Source of the DNA: Funiculus sociatus GB2-C1
GTDB taxonomy: Bacteria; Cyanobacteriota; Cyanobacteriia; Cyanobacteriales; FACHB-T130
Reading direction: 5' to 3'
NCBI RefSeq assembly: GCF_039962115.1
Contig: NZ_JAMPKJ010000024.1
Coordinates: 1 to 64,000, forward strand
DNA: 64,000 nucleotides
The notes under the pieces were generated by a model, which saw nothing but the letters and a program-made list of their open reading frames with translations, made no database searches and was not told the DNA's origin. The translations under genes were made by a program, and so were the position numbers. This document shows positions 33,194 through 41,562 of the stretch, one piece after another; positions within the stretch are counted from its first letter, which is position 1, and each line of letters begins with the position of its first letter.

Positions 33194-33904
33194 TCAAGCG
33201 ACGAGCGCCCCGTTGATGGGGTTGTTTAGAAGCTGGAAAGAGCTGACAATAGCCACAATTTGTTTGGGCGTGTACAACTCATCGTATGCCCGTCCCTTAA
33301 AGGGGTTGAGTTCAGGTACTAAGTCAGGGTCTTTGATTATGCGATCGCTATCGCTTTCTGTAGCAGGCCGACCCACCAACCCGCGTACCCCCGCCGCGTG
33401 ACGAGCTTCAACACTCACAATCGAACCAGCCGCCAGCAAGTAAGTAGGATTTTTTAAGCTTGTTCCCGCGCCATTGTAGGCGTGTACGCCCACGTCCTCT
33501 AATGTCAAAGCTGTATTCAAAATCGTGGTGCGGTCGGCTAGTACGCCAGCCAACCCAGCTTGGTTGAAGTTGAGGTCTCTGGTGTTGAATGTGGCATCCG
33601 AGCCGAGTACGCTACGCAAAAATTTTACGTGTTCGCCTTCGTGAATACCCAAGGCTCTCATGTAATCGAGTTCTCTGGGATTGGTAATTTTGCCAGATTT
33701 GACAACGGATAGATAAAATGCTGCTTCCAGTTCCTCTAGCAATAAAGCAAAGTTGAGGATACCAATGTCGTCAGCATTAAATGTCAGGGCTTTTGTGGTG
33801 CGACTAGGCTGTGCAGTTAATGCTTTTGGGATGGTCGTCAAAGCTAGTGCGCCAAAACCGCAAAGGCCCATTTTTAACAGTTTGCGCCGCGAGGAAAATG
33901 TCAT
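33194..33904 (-). CDS. Exported Ferritin_2-family protein, copy 2 (Tat signal)
   Basis: A 236-residue protein. ATG at 33904 is preferred over 33943 because AGGAG sits about 8 bases before it and it puts SSRRKLLKMGLCGFGALALTT at the N-terminus, a twin-arginine signal that implies export in folded, cofactor-loaded form. The mature domain is ferritin-like with di-iron ligand candidates in LEELEAAFY, HEGEHVKFL, LEDVGVHAY and VEARHAAG. It is first in a two-gene operon with the related gene downstream. The two share about a third of their residues by eye. Confidence 0.82.
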   Translation of the reverse strand: MTFSSRRKLLKMGLCGFGALALTTIPKALTAQPSRTTKALTFNADDIGILNFALLLEELEAAFYLSVVKSGKITNPRELDYMRALGIHEGEHVKFLRSVLGSDATFNTRDLNFNQAGLAGVLADRTTILNTALTLEDVGVHAYNGAGTSLKNPTYLLAAGSIVSVEARHAAGVRGLVGRPATESDSDRIIKDPDLVPELNPFKGRAYDELYTPKQIVAIVSSFQLLNNPINGALVA

Positions 33905-34011
33905 AAGATTGCTCCTAATAGAGGTGCGCTCAATTGCCTGCAAATAATTCCGAGGTCAGCGTTTTTGCGTAGGCGTTGAGTGAAGGGAAATGTAATCGCA
34001 GGGGATGAGAG

Positions 34012-34704
34012 TTAACTAGGTAAGTTGTTTTTCTGGTTTTTTAGCCGTGATGCACCCAAAGCACCCAGGGCCAATATCCCTAACGCAGAGGAGGGTTCAG
34101 GGATGCTCGTATTTCCTGCCGTTTGAACTCCAGTTAGGGCAATTGTGTAGCTACCACCACTGCTCAAGATCGCACCGTCAAACTCCTTCAAAGGTGAATC
34201 ACCGCCAAAACCAGTCGCCCCAACAACTGCATCGAAGGCAACATCAGGAAAATCAGGAAAATCAGGGAAAATTTCACCCTTGTTACTGACAGGATCGTAG
34301 TCAAAACCAGAGATTCCCAAGTAATAAATGCCGGATTTGGTTGGGGTGAACGGATTGTTCATTGGCAGCGTGGATTGCCCCATACTCCCGGTTGATTCAT
34401 CGTTAGAATAGACTCCGAAGCCATCTTTATCGAATAGGAACAACTGCGTATCAAAATCAGCCCCGCCGACTGTTGTCGCCGAGAATGTCTGACCGCTAGT
34501 TAAGAAGATTTGGAATAGATCAGCATCTCCAGAAAGCATCCCAGAGATTGACTCTAGGGGCATTGGCATTGTTGAGAGGATCTGGGCTGTACTGAGAGTC
34601 TCACCTGCGTCGTCGCTTTCGGTGAACGTGGCCGCCTGTGCAGGAAGGGATGATAGCCCTGCAACTATTACCGATATTGCTGTTATCTGTGCCAGTTTTT
34701 TCAT
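34012..34704 (-). CDS. PEP-CTERM exported protein with PPC-like domain
   Basis: A 230-residue exported protein. Residues 1-24 are a signal peptide ending AQA. The middle resembles a bacterial pre-peptidase C-terminal (PPC) beta-sandwich: ADLFQIFLTSGQTFSATTVGGADFDTQLFLFDKDG and IYYLGISGFDYDP. The C-terminus is a complete sorting tail: PEP motif (SIPEPSSALG), a hydrophobic helix and basic RLKNQKN, which an exosortase-type system would process. Its function is unknown. It lies upstream of the Ferritin_2 operon on the same strand and divergent from the sigma-factor operon. Confidence 0.85.
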   Translation of the reverse strand: MKKLAQITAISVIVAGLSSLPAQAATFTESDDAGETLSTAQILSTMPMPLESISGMLSGDADLFQIFLTSGQTFSATTVGGADFDTQLFLFDKDGFGVYSNDESTGSMGQSTLPMNNPFTPTKSGIYYLGISGFDYDPVSNKGEIFPDFPDFPDVAFDAVVGATGFGGDSPLKEFDGAILSSGGSYTIALTGVQTAGNTSIPEPSSALGILALGALGASRLKNQKNNLPS

Positions 34705-35103
34705 TGGGAGTTTTATATCTCGATCTACATGGGACTAGACTCAATACTGTTCGGTTAAGGATTGATCCCTCCTAACAGTGCTGTAGGGGGTATCTACCCT
34801 AAACTGAACATCACTATCCAGAACCCTATGGGAACTGGGCTGAGTAACCCATGCGCGATGCTGTGGAATCTACTCAACCGACCTACTTGTTATTACGGAG
34901 TCAGTGGCATTTTGGATTGCGACTGACCGCAAAATTACTGAAATAAATCTGAAATAAATTTACGACTGTGTTGGCAGACATCCAATTAGCGCTTTCGGTC
35001 GTATAAAAGAAAAAGGAAAGTTCTCTCTTGTGAGGGATGCAGCAGAACAAGTGCTGACTTTGACTCTGAAGAGGTATCGGTTTAGACATTCTTTTCAGAA
35101 CGT
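34705..35103. promoter_or_regulatory. Divergent spacer between PEP-CTERM and sigma-factor genes
   Basis: About 400 bases with no gene. It contains a GTAGGGGGTATCTACCC palindrome at about 34782-34798, near the PEP-CTERM gene, and AT-rich tracts near 34930-34970. Promoters for both divergent genes must lie here; the sigma factor may control one or both, but no motif could be assigned. Confidence 0.4.
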
Positions 35104-35694
35104 ATGCCTCCTGACTCTAGCGATCGCACTCCCAAAACCCCATCGACGAGGATGGATAGAGACTTATTTCAAGCCCTCAAAGCTGGTCAATCCTCTGCTC
35201 TGGGGATTCTCTACGACCGCTATGGCTCTCTTGTATATGGGTTAGCACTGAAAATTTTGAGAAATCCTCAAGAGGCAGAAGACCTAACGCAAGAGATTTT
35301 TCTGAATCTCTGGCGTAGCGATGGTTACAATCCCGCTCGTGGTTCTCTTAGCAGCTATCTCACAGTTATGACGCGATCGCGTGCTATTGATAAACTTCGC
35401 TCTCGCGGCACTTCTGTGAAGTTTCTGGAGCGTTGGCAACACGCAATGACTGCTGAAACAAGAACGGACAATCCTTTTGAACAAGTGTCTTTGGGAGAGC
35501 GATCGCAACAAGTTCGAGCTGCTTTGGCGGAACTTTCAGAAAATCAGCGTCAAATATTAGAAATGGCATACTACGAAGGCCTGAGCCAATCAGAAATTGC
35601 CACTCAACTAGATATTCCTTTGGGAACGGTCAAAACTCGCGCACGAACGGGTCTACTAAAACTGAGGCAAACTCTACGAGAATTTATTAAATAG
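35104..35694 (+). CDS. ECF-type RNA polymerase sigma factor
   Basis: A 196-residue sigma factor with only regions 2 and 4. Region 2: YDRYGSLVYGLALKILRNPQEAEDLTQEIFLNLW and the RSRAIDKLRS promoter-melting part. Region 4: ALAELSENQRQILEMAYYEGLSQSEIATQLDIPLGTVKTRARTGLLKLR. The ATG at 35152 (MDRDLFQALKAG) is an alternative start that fits the family better; the extra 16 residues are Ser/Pro-rich. It is followed after 7 bases by an anti-sigma gene, the usual pair for SigK/RskA-type signalling. Confidence 0.88.
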   Translation: MPPDSSDRTPKTPSTRMDRDLFQALKAGQSSALGILYDRYGSLVYGLALKILRNPQEAEDLTQEIFLNLWRSDGYNPARGSLSSYLTVMTRSRAIDKLRSRGTSVKFLERWQHAMTAETRTDNPFEQVSLGERSQQVRAALAELSENQRQILEMAYYEGLSQSEIATQLDIPLGTVKTRARTGLLKLRQTLREFIK

Positions 35695-35701
35695 TTGTAT
35701 T

Positions 35702-36472
35702 ATGACCGAACCTTTAAATCCTGAACATTTAGAAGAATTAATGACAGGTTATGTCCTCGGCGACCTCAGCCCTGAAGAAGCCCTGGAATTTGGGCAACTC
35801 CTGGCAGAAAATCCGCAATTGGCTACAGAGGTAAGTAGTTTGCAGGAAGCACTGGAAGTGTTGCCCTATGCTTTACCTGAAGTAACTCCTCCTCCTCACT
35901 TGCGTACAGCCATTCTGGAAGCTGCCAATAGTTCTCTAACTCCTATCTCAACACCAAAAAGGTTTTCTTTACCTTGGAGCAAAATTGCTGCTGGTGCGGC
36001 TGCACTTTTAGCTCTTGCTTTAGGTTTAGATAATTACAATTTGCGGCAGCAACTGAAAGTTGTGCAGGCTCAGAAAGATGTAATTGAGGTGTTACAACAG
36101 CGCAATACTCGCGTAATCGAGGTGTTACAACAGCGCAATACTCGCTTATTTACTCTCACAGGAACAGAAAATGCAAATACTGCCTCTGGTAGTATAGCGA
36201 TTAATACTAACGAACAAAAAGCGGTTATTGTCTTTCAAAACCTCCCCGCTTCCCCTGCTGGTCAAATATATCGACTTTGGGCCATAGCTGATGACAAAAA
36301 GATAGCTTGTGCAAATTTTGATGCAAGTCAGCAGGGAACAGTTTTAGCGGAATTTACCATTCCTGCCGCTGCTTGTAGTTCTACAAAATCAACTTTAGCT
36401 GTCACCTTGGAACCATCTACACTACCTCCACAACCAGTTGGGCCGGCCGTAATGGTAGAAAGTAGTTTGTAA
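35702..36472 (+). CDS. Membrane anti-sigma factor (RskA-like)
   Basis: A 256-residue anti-sigma factor. The N-terminal zinc-less anti-sigma domain (LEELMTGYVLGDLSPEEALEFGQLLAENPQLA) binds the sigma factor; a single membrane helix follows at about residues 95-110 (IAAGAAALLALALGL); the C-terminal RskA domain (from about 150, GSIAINTNEQKAVIVFQNLPASPAGQIYRLWAI) faces the periplasm. Between them a coiled stretch contains an exact-length duplication, VIEVLQQRNTR twice. Regulated proteolysis would release the sigma factor (family knowledge). Starts 7 bases after the sigma gene. Confidence 0.86.
   Translation: MTEPLNPEHLEELMTGYVLGDLSPEEALEFGQLLAENPQLATEVSSLQEALEVLPYALPEVTPPPHLRTAILEAANSSLTPISTPKRFSLPWSKIAAGAAALLALALGLDNYNLRQQLKVVQAQKDVIEVLQQRNTRVIEVLQQRNTRLFTLTGTENANTASGSIAINTNEQKAVIVFQNLPASPAGQIYRLWAIADDKKIACANFDASQQGTVLAEFTIPAAACSSTKSTLAVTLEPSTLPPQPVGPAVMVESSL
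36080..36145. repeat. 33-bp tandem duplication in the anti-sigma gene
   Basis: Units 36080-36112 and 36113-36145 differ at one base (ATTGAG vs ATCGAG). The duplication is in frame and lengthens the periplasmic juxtamembrane coil by 11 residues. Confidence 0.85.
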
Positions 36473-36560
36473 AATAGGAGGACAGATCATTTTGTGCCAC
36501 ACACCTTGATTGTTTCACTAAATCGCTGGTTAGAGTGGGTGGACAACATAATATTTCCGG

Positions 36561-36610
36561 GCGATTAGAAATCGCGGCTATACAGGCGAAACCCGCAAGA
36601 AGCGGGTTTC
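36561..36610. repeat. Dispersed repeat with terminator hairpin
   Basis: GCGATTAGAAATCGC hairpin (36561-36575) followed by GAAACCCGC/GCGGGTTTC (36588-36610). This GGGCGATTAGAAATCGCGGC-type element is a common interspersed cyanobacterial repeat. The second hairpin ends the sigma/anti-sigma transcript and sits 20 bases before the first Rieske gene. Confidence 0.65.
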
Positions 36611-36629
36611 AATTTGGCTAAGTATATAA

Positions 36630-37661
36630 ATGATGGTAAATCTCAATTCCAAGGCTTCTAGTTCGCTTTGCAAATCCAAGACTTTCAATAATCCAGAGTG
36701 CTTTATTGAGGGGTGGTATTGGGCGATACCTTCTCATCAGCTTAGGGTGGGTGAGGTAAAACCTGTAACTCTCATGGGAAGGGAACTAACGATTTATCGG
36801 GGAAAAGATGGGAAAGCGATCGCACTCAATGCGTACTGTCCCCACATGGGCGCACACTTGGCGGAAGGAACGGTTGAAGGTAATAGCATCCGCTGTTTAT
36901 TTCATAACTGGAAGTTTGACGAAGCGGGGACGTGCGTAGACATTCCATGTATGGAAAAACCGCTGGACGTAAGAGTGCGGACGTGGCATACAGGGGAAAA
37001 ATACGGCATGATTTGGGTGTGGACTGGGGACACTCCTAAACACCCTTTGCCTTTTGTTCCGGAACTGGAAGATGATGAATGCGATAGCGCGATCGCATCG
37101 AGTTTTGTAAAGAACTGTCACCCCAATGTTGTGATGATTAATGCTATCGACGCGCAGCATTTCAACACAGTTCATAATTTACCCTTAAAAATCGTTTTTG
37201 AGAAAAACGATATTAACGAAAACGCGATAACTTTCAGCAATACTACTCGCGGCGGCGAAGATTCTTTTTTTATAAAGTTAATCCGCCCGTTTTATAAAAA
37301 AGAAGTAACTTATAGTATGTGCTACTGGTATGGAAGCACTGGTACAGTCACCGTAGGCCCAGATTTTCTTCACTTTCATATTATGTTTGCTTTGCGCTTG
37401 CTTGAAGGAGGAAAAGCGGAAGGTAAAACTATCCTGATTACTAAGAAGCGGCCGGGTATATTAGGATGGGTTTTCAATCGAGTTGTGCTGTGGTTGACGA
37501 AGATGGTAGGGAACTATTTCGCTAAAGGTGATACTCAGGTTTTTCAGACGATTAAGTTTGATTTCCAGACTCCGACTAAGGCGGATATGTCGATTATTCA
37601 GTTTATTCAGCACGTTGAGAAACAGAACGCGATCGCTTGGGGAACGTGGGAAGCAGAGTGA
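36630..37661 (+). CDS. Rieske non-haem iron oxygenase A
   Basis: A 343-residue Rieske-type oxygenase, first gene of the oxidative cluster. The [2Fe-2S] motif is CPHMGAHL ... CLFHNWKFD (CxH and CxxH). The catalytic mononuclear iron site is DAQHFNTVH (D-x2-H-x4-H). Among known families the layout (single polypeptide, hydrophobic C-terminal third) is closer to KshA/DAF-36-like oxygenases of steroid or lipid substrates than to ring-hydroxylating dioxygenases with a beta subunit. Substrate unknown. Its TGA overlaps a GTG start of the next gene (GTGA), so the two are probably co-translated. Confidence 0.85.
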   Translation: MMVNLNSKASSSLCKSKTFNNPECFIEGWYWAIPSHQLRVGEVKPVTLMGRELTIYRGKDGKAIALNAYCPHMGAHLAEGTVEGNSIRCLFHNWKFDEAGTCVDIPCMEKPLDVRVRTWHTGEKYGMIWVWTGDTPKHPLPFVPELEDDECDSAIASSFVKNCHPNVVMINAIDAQHFNTVHNLPLKIVFEKNDINENAITFSNTTRGGEDSFFIKLIRPFYKKEVTYSMCYWYGSTGTVTVGPDFLHFHIMFALRLLEGGKAEGKTILITKKRPGILGWVFNRVVLWLTKMVGNYFAKGDTQVFQTIKFDFQTPTKADMSIIQFIQHVEKQNAIAWGTWEAE

Positions 37662-38626
37662 ATAACCCAAAATCACGCGATGTTTTGGGAAGTATCAATT
37701 TCCCCAAAAATCGCTTTAAAATCGCAACTGCTGGGTTTGACTTACCCCATGTTTGCTCTGACGACAAGCTGCGTCGCGTATTATCAGGTGCTTTGAAAAG
37801 TCGTTTGGCCAATCATTCAGTATCCCCAGAATACGACAGTTATCAATATTGGAATGCCCATTATTTCGGTCTTCAGAAAGTAAATATTTTCCAAGATTCT
37901 AGCGTTGAGGAGCAAGCAGAAATTCTGCGACTATGCAGTTGCGGACTGTTAGAAGAAGCCTACTTTGTGGAGAAAGCTGGCGTAGGTTACATGGCGAAAA
38001 TGGTGCTGCTTGCAGAAACCACTGAGGAACGTATGCTATACGGACTCTTCAGCGCTGACGAAGTAACTCACCTCTCCCAGATTAGCAGCTTCCTGCCAAT
38101 TCAGGAACCTGTCGGAACAGATAACGCCTTCTTACGCTTCCTGGGAGACTTGGTGGAAACCGAGGATAAAACAGTTCTCTTATTTGTGATTCAAGTTGTA
38201 CTTGAAGGGTGGGGTTTAAGCCATTACAAAAACCTTTCCAAGGACTGTTTAAATCCTCATTTGAGTAAAATTTTAAATCAGTTCCTGCAAGATGAAGCAC
38301 GTCATCATAGTACCGCCGTCAATTTGTTTAATCAAAGGCAAGTTTTAGAAACGAGTCGAGAGGTAATAATTGAGAGCCTTGCACTATTCTTGCAGATGAT
38401 CCAGGTAGGCCCTCAGAGTGTTGTCTCCGCAGTAGAAAAAGTTAAAGGTCATTTGTCTCGCCAGCAGAAAGTGAGGATTTTCTTGGAAATTGAAACAGAA
38501 ACTCATAGCGGTACTCGTCTCAATTTCCTGCGTTCCCTGATGCGAGATCCAAAAGCCGGAATTATTGTTCAAGAACTAGAGGAACGGGGAGCATTTTTAC
38601 CTTTTCCCCCAGAAAAGTGTGTATAA
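37658..38626 (+). CDS. Ferritin-like di-iron oxygenase/oxidase candidate
   Basis: A 322-residue protein from GTG at 37658, overlapping the previous stop by 4 bases; a longer frame reaches back to 37637. Helical throughout, with a full di-iron set: Glu100 (or Glu105) in LLEEAYFVEK, E135-x2-H138 in SADEVTHL, Glu183 in VLEGWG, and E213-x2-H216 in QDEARHH. This E, ExxH, E, ExxH order defines ferritin-like oxidases such as R2 and the AurF/CmlI N-oxygenases. No signal peptide, so it is cytosolic. Likely oxidises an intermediate made by the Rieske enzymes; the reaction is unknown. Confidence 0.72.
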   Translation: MNNPKSRDVLGSINFPKNRFKIATAGFDLPHVCSDDKLRRVLSGALKSRLANHSVSPEYDSYQYWNAHYFGLQKVNIFQDSSVEEQAEILRLCSCGLLEEAYFVEKAGVGYMAKMVLLAETTEERMLYGLFSADEVTHLSQISSFLPIQEPVGTDNAFLRFLGDLVETEDKTVLLFVIQVVLEGWGLSHYKNLSKDCLNPHLSKILNQFLQDEARHHSTAVNLFNQRQVLETSREVIIESLALFLQMIQVGPQSVVSAVEKVKGHLSRQQKVRIFLEIETETHSGTRLNFLRSLMRDPKAGIIVQELEERGAFLPFPPEKCV

Positions 38627-38660
38627 CTTTATATCTTTCACTAAGAAACCTCTCCCCCAG

Positions 38661-38683
38661 CCCCTCCCCTACGAGGGGAGGGG
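38661..38683 (+). terminator. GC-rich hairpin between the two di-iron genes
   Basis: A perfect 10-bp stem (CCCCTCCCCT and complement) with an ACG loop, 35 bases after the stop of the first di-iron gene. It lacks a T run. It may attenuate or protect the transcript, or split the cluster into two units. Confidence 0.45.
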
Positions 38684-38779
38684 AGCAAGAAGGAAGAGGA
38701 AAAAAGAGGAAATAAAAGTCCGGTTCCCCTTCCCTTGCTCTTAACAGGGTTAGTTTTTAACTTGCAAAAAATTATTTGT

Positions 38780-39955
38780 ATGACTTCAACAATCCAAGAA
38801 CCCAAAAGCAATACACTTCTAGAAAACGAAAAAGTTTACCGAAAGCTTCAGATTAATTATACACGCTGCAAGCAACAAGATCATACCCAGTTACTTGACG
38901 AAGCAGCAGCGTCTTTCCGATATGAAGATTGCCAAGATGAATACTGGAATCCAAAGGAATTTTCCTTACTTTACGGTACTCCCTTATGGGAACAATCTAG
39001 CGCAAGTCAGAAGATAATTTTAAATCAACTTTATTGGGTTGCATATTACTCGCAAATTATCTCTGCCGAAATTGCCACAATCTACTTTAATCAAACTAGC
39101 GCCGCCGGATTGTATGCTCAAGAAGACTTTCGTTTAGTCTGCGATATTCTAGACCTTGAATCTGGGCAAGAACGCGCTCACATAAACGCCTTTAAAACAA
39201 TTTCTACGCAGGTAGAAGCTGCCCTTTTTGGAAAGCGAGTCTTCAGCTACCCGATGCGCGGGCCTTTTAATGAGACGATGATTTTTGCTGATACCAACGC
39301 TTTAAAAGCGTGGTGGAAAAAACTTCAACTTCAGTGCTTCGGACTCCTTAGTGCGGGAAACACCTTTCTGGCTTGTCAATACTTTACGGTGCGGGGTGTG
39401 CGGACGCTGAACGGTAAGCTAGTGCAGCACAAACTCAGCAATTACTATCAAAAACATCCCAACCAAGAAAAAGCTCCTATTCCCGCAAAGATTTCCTACT
39501 ATCACTTCATGGATGAGAGCTTTCATTTTAACAGTTCTACCATCCTCTCCCATGATGTAATAAATTGCCTGAAATCGCCGACAGCTTTTGAAAGTTTTGT
39601 GGCGAATTTAGGGCTACGTGGTTGTCAGAAAGATCATTATCACTTCTCAGCAGCGATCAATGGTATATTTTGGTACGATCCTGCCTTATATCCAGCGATC
39701 TACGAAGTGATGCGATCGCGTGTTTTTGGGATGAGCGATCGCGAAGCTAAAGAAATGATCAAAAAATGCTTCACCCAAGAATCCGAAGGCTTAAATCGCA
39801 GCTACGAAACCCACAAAGAAGCCATAGAATCATACAAAGTATACCTCGAAAAAATTAATTATACTTGGAAAACTAACAAAGAAATGTCTATCATGTCTGC
39901 CAATTCCATCCCCAAATACCTCGCCACCCAAAAAAAGGCAATTGGTAACTGGTAA
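38780..39955 (+). CDS. AurF-like di-iron protein with one ligand replaced
   Basis: A 391-residue protein from ATG at 38780 (the upstream start at 38735 adds 15 unlikely residues). Helices carry Glu97 (SAEIATIYF), E131-x2-H134 (ERAH), then H242-x3-E246-x2-H249 (YHFMDESFH). This matches the p-aminobenzoate N-oxygenase AurF pattern (E, ExxH, E, HxxxExxH) in order and spacing. The glutamate expected in the third helix is missing: the aligned region FLACQYFTVRG has only Cys199/Gln200. It may therefore bind one metal, use another ligand, or have a non-oxygenase role. Genes on both sides encode iron enzymes. Confidence 0.65.
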   Translation: MTSTIQEPKSNTLLENEKVYRKLQINYTRCKQQDHTQLLDEAAASFRYEDCQDEYWNPKEFSLLYGTPLWEQSSASQKIILNQLYWVAYYSQIISAEIATIYFNQTSAAGLYAQEDFRLVCDILDLESGQERAHINAFKTISTQVEAALFGKRVFSYPMRGPFNETMIFADTNALKAWWKKLQLQCFGLLSAGNTFLACQYFTVRGVRTLNGKLVQHKLSNYYQKHPNQEKAPIPAKISYYHFMDESFHFNSSTILSHDVINCLKSPTAFESFVANLGLRGCQKDHYHFSAAINGIFWYDPALYPAIYEVMRSRVFGMSDREAKEMIKKCFTQESEGLNRSYETHKEAIESYKVYLEKINYTWKTNKEMSIMSANSIPKYLATQKKAIGNW

Positions 39956-40009
39956 GCCGGTTTCTCGTTTCTCCTCTGCGTTCTCTCTTGCCTGTGCAGT
40001 TTTTTCCTT

Positions 40010-41059
40010 ATGAACCAGCTACAAAACCAAAACACCCAACCACTGTTAAAGATGAAAATCTTTAACAACTGGGATATTATTGCCAAAGGCTGGTACATAG
40101 CGTGTCCTAGCAGAGAACTTCCCCCCTTAAAAGCAAAATCCTTAGAACTTTGCGGACAAAGAATAGTAATATTTCGAGGACAAGACGGAAAAGTTCGTGC
40201 CTTAGATGCCTATTGTCCGCATATAGGAACTGACTTAGGAATTGGACGAGTAGATGGAAATTTTATTCGCTGCTTTTTCCATCATTGGGGATTTGATGGC
40301 GAAGGTAACTGCAAGGATATCCCTTGTGAAGCAACCATTCCTGAAAAAGCCCGTCTTCAATCTTATGCCACCGAAGAAAAATACGATCTAATTTGGATTT
40401 ATCCAGATGCCAAAGCTCCCGAAGGCGTAGCAGAATTCGACGAACTCAAAGGCAAATCAATTGTAACCATACATGACAAAGCCTTTGAGCGCAGTTGTCA
40501 CCATCATATTTGCATGATGAACGGAATTGATGCTCAACATTTGCAAACAGTCCACAAAGTAGACATCAAAATGGAGCTATCTTTAAATGAAAATAAATCT
40601 GGCACGTTGATTGATTTTACACTCAAAGGCGAGTTGCCCAAAACCACGCGCCGAGAACGTATTGGAGGAAAAATTTTGGGCGCTCAGTATGAATATTGCA
40701 TGAGGTATGCAGATGGCTGTATAGGACTTTTGACAACCATGAAAAATGTGAAGCTTTTTCCTTCACTGCACATGATTTACGCTTATACGCCTATAGAACC
40801 TGGCAGAACTCGTATTCAGCCTATTTATGTAGCTGAGAAGAGAAAAGGGCTTTTCGGTTCGTTTATGACGTGGCTATTACTTTTTTTCACCAAGTTGGGA
40901 TACTACGCTTTGCGTGGTGAGGATGGAAAAATATATGACAATATTCGGTTTAATCCGAATGCGTTGCTGGCTATTGATACGCCTTTAGTAAAGTATATGC
41001 AATATGTTAATCAGCTTGAACCTTCGGTATGGTCAAGAAAATTAACTGACACACAGTAA
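40010..41059 (+). CDS. Rieske non-haem iron oxygenase B
   Basis: A 349-residue paralogue of Rieske A. Rieske cluster: YCPHIGTDLG ... CFFHHWGFD; mononuclear iron: DAQHLQTVH. The N-terminus IAKGWYIACPSRELPPLKAKSLELCGQRIVIFRGQDG and the C-terminal hydrophobic segment FMTWLLLFFTKLGYYALRGEDG parallel Rieske A (FNRVVLWLTKMVGNYFAKGDTQ), so they arose by duplication and probably act on related substrates. It begins 54 bases after the AurF-like gene; a CTCTGCGTTCTCT short repeat lies just before it. Confidence 0.85.
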   Translation: MNQLQNQNTQPLLKMKIFNNWDIIAKGWYIACPSRELPPLKAKSLELCGQRIVIFRGQDGKVRALDAYCPHIGTDLGIGRVDGNFIRCFFHHWGFDGEGNCKDIPCEATIPEKARLQSYATEEKYDLIWIYPDAKAPEGVAEFDELKGKSIVTIHDKAFERSCHHHICMMNGIDAQHLQTVHKVDIKMELSLNENKSGTLIDFTLKGELPKTTRRERIGGKILGAQYEYCMRYADGCIGLLTTMKNVKLFPSLHMIYAYTPIEPGRTRIQPIYVAEKRKGLFGSFMTWLLLFFTKLGYYALRGEDGKIYDNIRFNPNALLAIDTPLVKYMQYVNQLEPSVWSRKLTDTQ

Positions 41060-41202
41060 ATAAGTAAAGCAAAGTAGTTTTGTAATAATTAATTTAAAGA
41101 ACAGAGTCACGGAGAAGGTAGAGGAAAGAAATTATAAAAAATTTGTGGTGGTTGAGTTGAGGTAAAGAAACCAATCCTAGAATTAGCAATCAACTAAAAG
41201 CA

Positions 41203-41490
41203 ATGAGTGAGCAATGTTGTGTAGTTAGTTTTCCAGGGACAAATTATGCACCGCTAACTCTGGAAAAAAATGAGAATCTTTCGGAACATCTGACGGTGCA
41301 AAATTCCCCGGTACTTTTTGGCTGCCGTACCGGAGTTTGTGGGACTTGTCTTGTAGTTGTAGAAGGTGATATTCCTCCTCCAAGTGAAGAAGAAAAGGAG
41401 GTTTTGGAAATTTTGACTTCGGGTGACATTCGAGCAAGGTTAGCTTGTCAACTGAATTTGACGAACCATATTGCGATCGCACTCTTGTAA
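41203..41490 (+). CDS. Plant-type [2Fe-2S] ferredoxin
   Basis: A 95-residue ferredoxin with the cysteine pattern C-x4-C-x2-C in FGCRTGVCGTCLVVV and the fourth Cys in RLACQLN. It is the electron donor expected for the three Rieske oxygenases of the cluster. It differs from photosynthetic PetF in its N-terminal half and by the spacing insert PPPSEEEKEVLE. No dedicated reductase gene is present, so it is probably reduced by photosystem I or a shared FNR (inference). It lies between Rieske B and Rieske C. Confidence 0.85.
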   Translation: MSEQCCVVSFPGTNYAPLTLEKNENLSEHLTVQNSPVLFGCRTGVCGTCLVVVEGDIPPPSEEEKEVLEILTSGDIRARLACQLNLTNHIAIALL

Positions 41491-41562
41491 ATTAAAAATC
41501 CAAAATTAAAAATTAAAAATTTACAAGACACTTTTTTAATTTTTGATTTATTGTGAAAAACA

